The translations under genes and the position numbers were made by a program. The notes beneath the pieces were generated by a model that did no database searches, was not told the origin of the DNA, and saw only the letters and a program-made list of their open reading frames with translations. Below are positions 46,861 through 57,400 of a stretch of 64,000 bases of DNA, piece by piece (the stretch's first letter is position 1; every line of letters starts with the position of its first letter). Source of the DNA: Rhododendron vialii (taxonomy: Eukaryota; Streptophyta; Magnoliopsida; Ericales; Ericaceae); assembly GCF_030253575.1 (NCBI RefSeq), contig NC_080561.1:5261001-5325000 (forward strand), read 5' to 3'.

Positions 46861-47690
46861 GATTTTTTTCTAGCTCTCCTTGCGGCCAATAAAACCTTGA
46901 TGGGATCAGAACAACTCTTTTTGTTTTTTTCAATTTCTTCCTCTCTGGTCCACCAGTTTGCTAAATGGTCACTCTCAAGAGCCAGGATTTTCGCTTGGGA
47001 GGAGCGAGCTATCCACGCATGGAAATTTTTTTTTTCTTGGCTTTACTTGACAGTCTATGTACGTATGCAGAATTGATCATACTGTGGGTTCAAATACAGT
47101 ATATGAATATTCTCTGGTAATTTGCTATACTTTTGTGCATTCTAGTACACAGTATCTTTTATATATTATTATTATAAAATGAAGCGATTTCTGTGGAAAA
47201 TGCCTAGACATACAAACGAAAGCAACATCTAAAAAAACCTATGACCAACGTTAGTGGTTTTACTAATGAATGAAAGCAAGAAATGAGTATGAGAGAAGAA
47301 TAGGAAGAAAACGACTGGCCAAAACTACATTGGAGACTTTACTTATGATGGGGTAATTTGAAAAGTGTATCTTTTGCTTATGGCACACTACATGGAGTAA
47401 TAATTAAATATTGGTCCACTTCTCAAGGAGAGAAAGAGATATCTAGCTTCTAGTCAGAGGGGGGAAAAAAAAAGGACACATCACAAAGAATCACAAAGTC
47501 AAACAAGATTAGGTTAATAATCACTTCCAATGGTGACTATGTAGAAAACGCTCATTGAATTAATTAGTTTAAAAAATTACGAGAATTACGTAAAAAAAAA
47601 TAAAGGGAAATATCCAAGAAAAATGTCTTTTCTTGTTTTCAACTGTCTTTTCTTGGGAAAAAATTAAGCAACTGACGTAAAATGAGAAAT
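46861..47690. other. Permease promoter side, intergenic
   Basis: No gene. A TATTATTATTATAAAAT stretch lies near 47164-47180 but is too far upstream to assign as the TATA box. Confidence 0.35.
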
Positions 47691-47694
47691 ATTT

Positions 47695-47910
47695 GGGTAC
47701 CACGTGGCCGTGCGCACGTGGCATGGTGCCCAAGCAGTCCATTCGGGCTGTTCAAAAGTGTGTTGGACGACTTAGATTGAAACCATCTCTTTTCTCTCAT
47801 CCCACCACTCTTTCTCTTATTTCTCTCTCCAAATTCGAGCTATCCAAAATTGAAATGGGCTGCCCGGATGCGCCGAGTGGGCACCACGTGGTACCCACCC
47901 GGCACCCAAA
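47695..47910. mobile_element. TIR element with CACGTGG-rich ends
   Basis: GGGTACCACGTGGCCG and GGCATGGTGCCCA on the left pair with GGGCACC and ACGTGGTACCCAC on the right. The interior (~110 bp) is TC-rich and non-coding. The GTGG-CACGTG ends differ in composition from the flanks. Confidence 0.5.
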
Positions 47911-48212
47911 AATTAACCCCTCCAATGAGAGCTATCTGCCTCTGAGCCCCCGTTGACAAACATCCCACTAACCACTGCTAACTATACAATATTGGGAAAA
48001 AAAAATTGATGGCTGTCCGGAAAAACAACAAAATTAGCTAGAGAGATGTATATTCAAAATAGTTGCAGCAATGTTGGGTTCGAAACTTTGGAAGACCATT
48101 TCCACACACAACAAGCTCTTTTCTTATCGGGCCAATTAAAAAGGGCGTCAATGGTTTTTTTTTTTTAAATATATATAAGTAAAAGGGTGATCAATTAATG
48201 TTGATTTACTTA

Positions 48213-48457
48213 GGTGCCGTTCCGCTTTCTTTTTAAATCTTCTTTTTAAAAAAAAAGGTAATTTCAAACTCAAATATAATAAAAATGAAAAATAATTTTT
48301 TAATATTTTTTGCACCGTTTAAAAAATCTCAATGAGATCTAACAAACAAGATTCATATTGATAGAAAAATTATTTGTGTAAACACATGATTTTTTAGCTT
48401 GAAATTACCTATATTTTTTAAAAGTTCCTTCTAAAAAAACCGAAACGGAGCATTACT
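48213..48457. mobile_element. MITE, same family as 59353-59596
   Basis: The ends GGTGCCGTTCCGCTTTC and the complement of TGCTCCGTTTCGGTTTT are inverted. The inner motif TTTTTAAAAAAAAAGGTAATTTCAA pairs with its complement. The 59.35-kb element shares GGCNCCGTTCCG and AATTTCAAGTTAAAA. Confidence 0.55.
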
Positions 48458-48828
48458 GAGCTAGAAGAGTCTCGGTCCACAAGGATTTCTTATCTTATCA
48501 CAAAGAAGTGTCCAGCACAGTTTAGAAAGCAAAGCACGATAATTATGTTCTTTGGATTAATTCCTCATGCCCAACCCTCATTTGTTTTTTAGGTTTACAA
48601 ACTTGGTCCCAATTGAAAAAGATGAACAGATTTCTCGGTCTAAGTCTCACCCCGTAGGCGAAGTTCCTTTTGAGTTTGTCAATAGCATCGATCACAAAGG
48701 GGAGGCCAGCCGGCCAGCCGGGAGGTCAATAGTAACAGATTGAATAAGTGTGGTTCTCCCAGCAAGAGAAATTAAGACGTTTAGCTAGCCTTCCAAAGAG
48801 GAGAGCCTTCTTTGAATAAGTGTGGCTG

Positions 48829-49440
48829 GATGACATTGCTTGGATATGCCTAACTCGGAAAAAAAACGTTGAACATACACGTGTAACACCAGGCACCGAT
48901 AACGGGCTTATAGAGTTAGGCATAGATGGAAAATGAAATGGTTTATGTCATACGTAACCTGCACTTGTGTTTGTTGAAAATCTATGAATGAGACTAATCC
49001 ACAATTTGTAATTCTCGTTTAGGCCTTCTTGACAGCATGGAACGAGATAGGCCTGTCAATAGACCGGATTCGATCTGAATCCGATAAGACTCAAATCTGA
49101 TAAGACTCGAATCCGATAGTGATAATTCGAATTCGAAAAATCGGATTTAATCCGAAAACTTTTTTTTACTTCAAAATTTTTAGCAAAAACAATTAAAAAA
49201 TTAAAAATTAAAATAAAACTTCTTAAACATTTTTTTTTCAAAATAAAAAATTACAGTTTTTTTTTAAAAAAAAAATAAAGTTTGGATCTGATTGATAAAG
49301 GATTTAATCCGATCCGATCCAAATTCAATCCAATCCGTATATGAATTACCGAATTCAGATTATTGGATTGACGTTATCGGATTCAAATTGACAGGCCTAG
49401 AACAAGGCATGTCAGTTCACAGGCGCGCGGTAGTTCTCTT
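48829..49440 (+). pseudogene. Polygalacturonase relic: intron 1 end and exon 2 start, split by a MITE
   Basis: 48829-49047 matches the end of intron 1 of the intact polygalacturonase at 55699-55910 (shared TGACATYRCTTGGATA, GGCCTAACT/TGCCTAACT, GGCATAGAT, TGTGTTTGTTG, GACTAAT). It then enters the exon: TTTAGGCCTTCTTGACAGCATGG corresponds to the acceptor and codons AFLTAW of exon 2. A MITE (49048-49399) interrupts, and similarity resumes at 49400 with GCATGTCAGTTCACAGGCG, matching GCATGTGGGTTCACAGGCG at 55912. It fades by ~49440. No other exon of this copy was found, so it is a non-functional relic. Confidence 0.8.
49048..49399. mobile_element. hAT-like MITE inside the polygalacturonase relic
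   Basis: TAGGCCTGTCAAT on the left and ATTGACAGGCCTA on the right are perfect inverted ends. The interior has GAATCCGATAAGACTC-like units and T/A runs, and no transposase. GAACGAG on the left and GAACAAG on the right give a 7-8-bp target duplication with one mismatch. The intact paralogue (GCATGGAAGGAGGCATGT at ~55902) shows the site without an insertion. Confidence 0.8.
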
Positions 49441-50060
49441 TCTCTCCCTCACTTTTGTCACTTTTGTGTTTGCGACGGTGAAACTTTATTACTCCTACTT
49501 TGTCACAAGTGGGTTGCTAATCCCTTCCCTTTTCCTCCTTAATTTTTTTTCCGACTGTCATGAATGTCCGGATCAATTTACATGTCAACTAATTTCCTCT
49601 CTGGTCCCACTAAAGATAGGTCATCTACGTCAGGATTAGAGAATTCACCAGGAATCACTTTCTTACGAGTTGACTCAAAAAATCAAATCCGAATCAATTA
49701 TTTAGATAAGAAACTCATCAACCAACTAGACTAACGCCCTCGGGGCTACTCTCTCTCTCTCCCCCTTTTAAAACCATCTACACGCTACCCCCAAAAATAA
49801 AGCAACAAAGAAACAAAAACTTTTTTACACTCTCCTATCCTATCTTTCCATCCTTTTAGTTTATCTTTCCATCCTTTTAGCTTTCTAAAAAGGGAATTTT
49901 TTTCTTCTCTCCTCTTCCAACCAAACAATAGAAGGATTCCTTTCTTTTCCCTAAGTTCCAAACAAACGATTTTTGACAACAGTTTTTAATTTTCCGTTCT
50001 CTTCCAACCAAACGATTACAATTGATTTTCTTTCAAAGCTTTTCTACGTTTTCTATACAA
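49441..50060. other. Intergenic, no gene seen
   Basis: TC-rich sequence. CTATCTTTCCATCCTTTTAG is duplicated in tandem at ~49840-49880, and CTCTTCCAACCAAACRAT recurs at ~49910 and ~50000. Confidence 0.4.
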
Positions 50061-50117
50061 CTAGCTATAGATAAAATAACATCTTATTATGAGAAAATCA
50101 GATTGTGAAACTCTCAC

Positions 50118-50305
50118 CTTCCTCTGTAGGATTTCGACAGGAGTTTCAATGTTTGACGACGAACCGACAGTTGAAAACGAACGTGAGATTGACGATCGCA
50201 TCTTTGGTTGGAAATTGTATACCCTGCGTGGAGGATTCTGAGATTGAAAGCAAACGAGGAAGAAAGAGAGAGAGATTGCGCGCACACGCAGTTCAAAATC
50301 GCCAT
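50118..50305 (-). pseudogene. Orphan first exon with transit-peptide-like sequence
   Basis: On the minus strand an ATG in strong context (CCCATGGCG, 50305) opens 62 codons rich in Ser, Leu, Arg and Gln with few acidic residues (MAILNCVCAQSLSLSSS, then RQTLKLLSKSYRG). It ends at a good donor, AGGAAG|GTGAGAG. That composition suits a chloroplast or mitochondrial targeting exon. No following exon was seen down to ~49440. I cannot name the source gene. It may be an isolated captured or relic exon, or chance. Confidence 0.35.
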
Positions 50306-50339
50306 GGGGTTTGAAAAAGAGATTTTTCATATCTGATAT

Positions 50340-51180
50340 AAAAATGATTCTCTTCTATCGATTGACAAAAAAAAAAAAACCTCCTTACTAAAACACCCCA
50401 TGAAATACTACTATTTTAGTATTGATAGATTCCAAAATATTTGGGATATATAACACATGCACACCTCAACTAATTTTTTTAGAGACCATTCTCAGCTTAC
50501 TAGTTGAAGCCTTGTACCAAGAAGCTAGGAGTAAACTCTTAAATCTCACGACTTTGCCCCACTATGGCCAGTGGCATGGCCATAAATGCGTATCAATAAT
50601 GGGTGTTGGTAATGCATGCGATGGTGGCTTGCATCATGCATCGACCGGGGAAACGAAAGTAGGTTTTAGGTTTGTGTATGTAGATCGAGTGGTATTTTGT
50701 TCACCCTCCTAAAATGTGTAATTAAAAATTAATCACTCAAATTTACTTGGTCCATCGTGGGTTTTTACTTGGACAATAAACAAAATTTATTGATACTATT
50801 GTTTGATCGAATTATAATCACGTGTGTTGCTTTAGAATTTTGGTCCTCTATTACCGCCGCTGAGATCGATCGAGTACTTAGAGATAATTTACGTAATGAC
50901 TTATTAACGCATGCAGATAATTAAGTTGCAGGAATCACAAATTCACTTGTCGATGGATGGTATGTATGAAAATTTCCGTTGTGAGTAGAAACGTTGGTCG
51001 GATTAATTAGTTTGGGCCGACTGTTAATACTTGAAAAATTACTTCAAGTTTCGTTCGGATCCCCTGTCCCCTTCCTCTGCCCCTCTCTACGTCGCCTAGC
51101 TATTTGTCTTCTCGACTTCCTTCTCAGTAGAGTCAACTCAACGAGTCCATTAGTCTTATCTACTACGGGGTGACTGCAGG
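50340..51180. other. Intergenic, no gene seen
   Basis: Unstructured spacer. CATGCGATGGTGGCTTGCATCATGCATCG near 50617-50645 is a short imperfect palindrome. Confidence 0.35.
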
Positions 51181-51184
51181 TGGC

Positions 51185-51480
51185 CTGTATCCAATATGAC
51201 TAAACAAAATCATAAACAAGAGCCAACCCACATCCTGTCACCGGAGTAGATGAGACCAACATGAAATCCTTCATCTTCATACATGGGGAAGGGCGCATGA
51301 TTAAGAGAGAGACAAGGAGAGAGGAGGAGTCTCCATCCACGATGCTTAGTCTTAGCCATAGAAATCTTCTCTTTTGGGTGGGGAGGGAGAGCAAAGCAAT
51401 AGAGGGATTGATGTTTGAGAGAGGGTTTTCTTGGAAGTAATGGAAGAATTATTTTGTGGGAGAGACATAAGTATTATATA
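51185..51480 (-). other. Possible small transcription unit
   Basis: Read on the minus strand, TATATAAT at ~51475 is followed by a C/T/A-rich leader-like stretch and, ~130 bp later, by ATGGCT in good context at ~51355. The frame from there has ~49 codons (MAKTKHRGWRLLLSPCLSL at the start) and resembles no family I know. Another frame gives 64 codons from 51394. It could be a promoter-exon relic or a non-coding transcript. Confidence 0.25.
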
Positions 51481-51735
51481 GTGGGCTTTGAGAGCGGCAG
51501 TAGAGAGAAAGTTGGGGGTTGGGTGATGGACCAGGCATATATTTGGATTAAATGAGAGAAGGGGCCGGGAGAGTTTTCTAGATTAATTCGAGGGTTGGTG
51601 GGAAATGACAAAAATTAAAAATGATATAGAAATGAGAGAGATCATATAACTAATAACTACTTGAATTATAGTATTTGGTTACAGTAGTTTTAAGGGTTTT
51701 AGTAGTTTTAGGCGTTTTAGGAGGAATGAGTAGGA

Positions 51736-51783
<48 letters not shown>

Positions 51784-52806
51784 TAATGTGACTTTTTTTA
51801 GAAGTTTTTTAGTGATTTTAAAGGACATTTTAGGAGTTTAAGTGGGTTTAGGGTTTAGGGTGAACTCACTCTTAGATTTCTCTTCTGGACCAATTGGTAT
51901 ACTTTGCCCCTTTATCTTTTTCTACGCAAATTGAAAGTTTTAGTAAAAATCTCCAAAAAGATCTATGTCATTTCATATACTTATATCAAATTAATTTCTT
52001 ACTCAAATTAATAGGGACTTAATTTTTATTCAATTTTAGGTGGCTATTTAGGTTCTGTCCAGCTAAAAGTTCTTATTTTTTAAGTTCATATTCATGCTTT
52101 ATAAGACAAGTCATTCTCTCACAATATACTTTTAATTCAAAAAATAAGCTAATTTTCAAAAAATAAGTACTTATTTCACTTAGTGGAATACACCTTTATC
52201 CCTTCTAAATTTACAAGAATACTAATAATGAACTTTTCCACATATTTTTATACTTATATGTTTGAGTTTGCATATTGGAATGTTTCAAATAAATGAAGCG
52301 TGCCCATTGGTGTAAAATTGGGTCACCATCCGTCGGTGGCTGTAGGTTTCTTGTTGTGACATAGGGATTAGGGAGGGGAAGTCTTTCACACGATATGTTC
52401 CAATTTTTTCATTTCACTGTATTTTGTTTCACATTTTTCTCTTCTTTTCATGAGATTTTCCCTATTCCCCATGCGTATTTTTGGCTTTTTTTGGCTCTTT
52501 TCTCAGAAATTTTATCTCCAAAAGACTTTTCTGTTTCGTCATCCTTGTTTTTTTTTACTTTAATGATTTTTTATCAAATTTTTTATTTTTTTAATGTATA
52601 TTGCTTACTTCTATTCAAATAATAACTTTTTTTTTAAATGTAAACAAAAATTGACTAAAGAAGGAAAAATTACGCAACCCTCTACAAAACCTTATTTCAA
52701 AACTGCCAAACAAATAAACCTAGTAACTTGAGGGAGGGTGCTAACGGCCAATACATGTACATGTGGTGGTGCTCCTCAACTATTGAATAATTTCAAGTAG
52801 CGCAGG
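51481..52806. other. Intergenic with GA repeat, no gene seen
   Basis: A GA microsatellite lies at about 51738-51780, next to TAGTTTTAGG-type units (~51690-51860) that resemble telomere-like TTTAGGG at ~51847. A possible MITE at ~52055-52190 has GGTTCTGTCCAGCTAAAAG against the complement of GGTGTATTCCACTAAGTG. Confidence 0.4.
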
Positions 52807-53630
52807 ATAACATTTACAATTGGAGCAAACCCATTGCTACATCACATCTAGAACAAACATCTTAACTAATATGTTCCAATATGAAGGGGAAAAAAATACC
52901 AGACACAGCCAACTATATATATAATCTCATTGATTCATTTTTTTAGGGCAAAAACCCATGCATTATATTCCCTTTTCTAATTTGTGGGAGCTTTGTACTA
53001 TGCTTTTTCAGCTCAACTTGCACTAATGAGTCCTTGAACTGAACCAATTAAGGCCAATATTGACACAATCAAGCAAGCAATTAATGCTGAAAGTTTGAAG
53101 AACAACCCATTCTGTTGTCCAAGCCCCAATCTTTCTCTGCACAAAGCACATGTCCACTGGGAAATATATCGCCAGTGGCCAAAAGTTGAGTGCCCCCAGC
53201 ACCCCCAAAACTTGGTTGAAGTAAGGAGTCCGAAAACATAGCCTCAGAGGATTCAACTGAAATGCTGGAATCAATGAGAGTTTAAAGGAGTAGAAATTGC
53301 TCACAAATCCACTGTTTGGGAACTTCCCACCGAACCATCCTTCCGCAAACGCTAAAACCGGCTGGCTGTACACCTGAAAAAAACAAAATGCCAATGGCTT
53401 CGGTGTTAGTACTTGTGATATCTACATGGAAAGAAAAACGAGTTGAGTTTTGTTCACTTTTCACTTCAGAAGGTGAACATTACCCTCATTCCTATTGGTT
53501 AAAATGATGTAGGTCAGTTTTCAGATATCAGTCCATTTGTTCCAAACGAACATTAATCATTTGTGTACTATGTCAATATATATCAATTTCGTCTTTAGGG
53601 TTATAGTCCATTTCTTACAAATGAACTTTA
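52807..53630 (-). pseudogene. Amino acid permease relic: last exon plus flanks (copy B)
   Basis: Closely related to 43765-44563. Exon 7 is recognisable on the minus strand (VYSQPVLAFAEGWFGGKFP, LIPAFQLNPLRLCFRT). Two changes break it. A 39-base in-frame deletion removes the AYVVSSTVIAIIF segment before PYFNQVLG, that is, most of one membrane span. A 4-base TTAA insertion near 53081 shifts the frame so that the C-terminus ends as NWFSSRTH. Similarity stops inside the last intron at ~53630; exons 1-6 are missing. It sits head-to-head with the intact polygalacturonase gene, mirroring the intact permease and polygalacturonase relic to the left. Confidence 0.9.
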
Positions 53631-54427
53631 GGTGTAAATAATCGTGGGAAATTGTCACCAGAGCTTATAGGCCTATAGATCCGATTCAATTTGTGCTGCC
53701 TTCATTCAAAATTCAGAGCATCCATATTGCATAGCATCCAATGATGATAAGTAAACCCCCCAAGGAGTTCGCCAAATGGTCTTGGCCTAGGGTTTGCTCA
53801 CTCCACTAAAGTCTCGTGATTCATTTTGTCGGTAACTCTTCGGGCGCCCGCCTCATCTTGACTCGTAAGCCGGTGAAAATAGATGTAGGAGAGACGGTAG
53901 GGAATAAGTTTGAGATACGTGCAAACTAGCCGTAAAAGGCCTTGCATTAACAAAAATATAAAATAATTATAAGTAAAATGGATCCAAATGCGTTTTTCCT
54001 TGTGTGATTTCCTGCAAATCTTCCTTGCATGTAACAAAACCATTTGGTAAAATACTTACTTCCAAAAATTTTGAAACACATTTATCTTTTTGATATGCCA
54101 ATGAACAGCAGAAGAACGGAGAAGGAAAATTTGGTGGACGGATTCGGAATGGATTTGTTTTTGATAGACACGTGGCAGAGTATATATACAATAGGGACTG
54201 TGTAAGGGGGGACAGATGATCCCAGCCCGGTAGTGCGTGGGATCATGTGTGGGTGGGGTGTTTAAGGTAGTTATAGACGGTTACTACAACTCCTATCCTT
54301 ACAAACTCCAAAAGCCCGCCCTTTTTTTTGTGTTTAATTTTCTAAAAAATCAAACACTAATGCCATCCCAGATTTAGAACCCCACAAACCCTTGTAAGAA
54401 AACTTCCCACACTCACAACTCCTGACT

Positions 54428-54430
<3 letters not shown>
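53631..54430. other. Spacer and polygalacturonase promoter region
   Basis: No gene. 53980-54030 (AAATGCGTTTTTCCTTGTGT then TGCAAATCTTCCTTGC) is a one-arm copy of the foldback at 40661-40976. TATATATACA at ~54181 is a candidate TATA box ~290 bp before the ATG of the polygalacturonase. Confidence 0.4.

Positions 54431-54460
<30 letters not shown>
54431..54460. repeat. GA microsatellite in the polygalacturonase leader
   Basis: About 15 GA units ending ~19 bases before the ATG at 54479. Confidence 0.9.
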
Positions 54461-54467
<7 letters not shown>

Positions 54468-54478
54468 CATAGGAAAAG

Positions 54479-57400
54479 ATGAGCATTACAGACAGTGGTA
54501 TCAAACTGCCACTGTTGTTGTTTTTGCTTACCCTTTTTTGTTTTGATGAGGGCGTAATTGTTGTCCCGGGAAGAGGTGAAAAAGTCACGGCAGCAGGTTC
54601 GGGCGGAGGAGGAGTACTAGGAATGGGAGGAATCAGGAAGCTATTACATTTACAAGGCGAGGGAAACAGCAGCAGCTCTTCTGCTGTATTCAATGTCAAG
54701 AGGTTCGGTGCCCGAGCCAACGGCCACACCGACGACACAAAAGTCTGTTAATCTCTATCTTCTCCGTCATTGATCGTAGTAATTATTGGCCTCTTTTTCT
54801 ATTTCCTCCTCAGGAAATGCTGTATTACAGCTAATTTTCTTCAAATGCAATTAGGTCATACGTTAGATCATTTTTCATTCATACCTCTTAGGCTCAAATA
54901 CCCATATCACAATTTGGAGGTTTAGATTAAGACAAGGCATAAAACTTATTTTGCTCGTTTCTGAGTTATGAAAGTAACGGCATTCTGAACCTAATTCATT
55001 AAAATTTGGCTTCCTTAACATGCATCTTCGAAATTCACAAATGTTTTGGTGCCAGTTACACTGGAATAGCACTGAGTTGTGCCTGTCAGGGAGACTGCAT
55101 GTGCCCGAGTTTCATCAAGTGCTCTGTGAATCAGGGCTTTCATGATGTACCACTCGGTGTGGGGACAACATGAAAAGCCTTAGTATTTGGGTTTTGGATT
55201 TTGGATTTACTCATCAGAGGAATAGCTCATTAGAACTTAATTAGCTTGCGTCGATGACTTGAATTTTTTTTACTTTCACAAGTGTCCTAACGTAACCCGT
55301 TGATGCATAAGATCTAGTCGACGCTCTAATTGATGAGGTACTAAAGACCTTTTGGCAGACGAAATTTTAAACCTTTTAGTCCTTGACAGTAGTTTTCTTG
55401 GCTTCGTTTTTCTGTTGTTCTACTTGTATGAAACAATCTCATCATCCGCATAAAAGATACATGTTTCTGAGCAAGCTCTTTGTAAGGGGTTATGAGATGA
55501 ATCCTCTATTAAACTGTACATTTATCACACTAGCATTCAGATTTAGATCTTGGGCATGCTCTTTGTAAGGGTTCCTCATTGTGGAGTGGCTGTGTCCAAT
55601 TTCATTTCCTGTAAACCAGTTCTATTTTTTTTTCCTTCTTAAGAAAGGGTTCAAAAACAACAAGGCATATGGTTGGCTAAGGATCAGTTGCTATGATCAA
55701 TGACATCACTTGGATAGGCCTAACTTGGTAAAAATCTTCAACATACATGTATAGCACCGGGCACCCCCATAATGGGCTTAAAGAATTTGGCATAGATAGA
55801 ATATAACATGGTCGTTTTTATACTTACCTATGCACATGTGTTTGTTGGTAATCTATAAGACTAATGCACAAACAGTACTTTGTTTTTAGGCCTTCATGGC
55901 AGCATGGAAGGAGGCATGTGGGTTCACAGGCGTGGTAATTCTACTGATACCGAAAGGGAAGTACCTGATTGGCCCCATTAAATTCACAGGCCCCTGTAAC
56001 AATGTGTCTTCTCTAATCGTTCTAATGAAGGCAAGATTAGAATCATTTTACACTCCTCACACCTCTCTAGTGTTATCGTTTGAGTTTACAGTCTTATTCA
56101 TCCTTTGCTGACTAAAGGAATGAAGTTGCAGGGTTATTTAAAAGCTACAACAAACTTGTCAAGGTACAGGTACAACACCGGTTGGGTTGAATTTGCATGG
56201 TTAGAGGGATTGACCTTGACCGGAGATGGAACGTTTGACGGCCAAGGTGCCAAAGCATGGCCTTATAACAAGTGCACCATTGATTCCAGTTGCAAACTTC
56301 TTCCCACTGTATGTTTCATGACCCTTTCTATTTGATATTGGTCTCTCAAACTCCTCTTGTTCATAAAATAGCTTAGACTAGCTAGTAGGTTCATAGCAAA
56401 TTGTGCCAAAATATTTTCATTAGGCAATCCTTAGGACATGCAACCAACAGTTGAACATGGTACTGAAGTAACTGCAATCATGCAATAGAGCCACTTGCTG
56501 CCATAGCAAAGTGTGGCCTTTGGAAAGAATTTGATAGACCAAATAACCAGATCTAAGAAGCACGTATATGGACACGAGACACAAACACAGACATGACACA
56601 ACACAAAATATACGGACACGGCATTCCTTCAAAAATATAATATGGACACAATGGGGACACGTCGAATGTAAAAATCTAAACATCGCTCTGGACCAAGTTT
56701 TAAAAATTGCATTTTAAACTCCTAATGTGCCCTTAATGTGTACCAAGAGTGTTCACTTGTCTGTGCAAAAAAAGGATAACAAACAATTCGGATACTTATT
56801 TAGGCGTGACTTGCACATTCTGGAGGGTATCGTGTCCTTGTCTAATACACATCTTACACCTATACTTGAGACCGATGACTTGCACATTCTTGAGGGTGTC
56901 ATGTCCTTGTCTAATACACGTCTTACACGTATACTTGAGGCCGATGGACATGTTCATACTTCTTCGAGCTTGATATCCCGAACTAATTGAGCCTATGATG
57001 TCTAATGAGCATTCTGGCTCCATAAGCACAAGTGAAAATTTAGCCAGAAGGGTAAGACTAATGGTGAAGCATTTTCTTGTTTTCAGAATTTGAAGTTTGT
57101 GGCAATGAACAAAACAGTTGTCCGAGGCATAAGGTCACTGAATAGCAAGTTCTTTCACATAGCTCTTGTGGAATGCAACAACTTCAAAGGGAGTCTATTA
57201 AAAATTTCTGCCCCAGCAAACAGTCCTAATACTGACGGAATCCATATCGAGAGAAGCTCTGGTGTCTATTTTTCTCGGTCACTCATTGGCACCGGTGATG
57301 ATTGCATTTCCATTGGACAAGGGAATTCCCAGGTCACTGTCACAAGTATCAGTTGTGGACCTGGCCATGGCATCAGGTAGGCTATTACATTCTCATATTT

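Noticed and set aside
50600..50660. Short GCATGCGATGG/GCATCATGCATCG palindrome as a miRNA precursor
   Set aside because: The arms are short and imperfect, and no known plant miRNA sequence was recognised.
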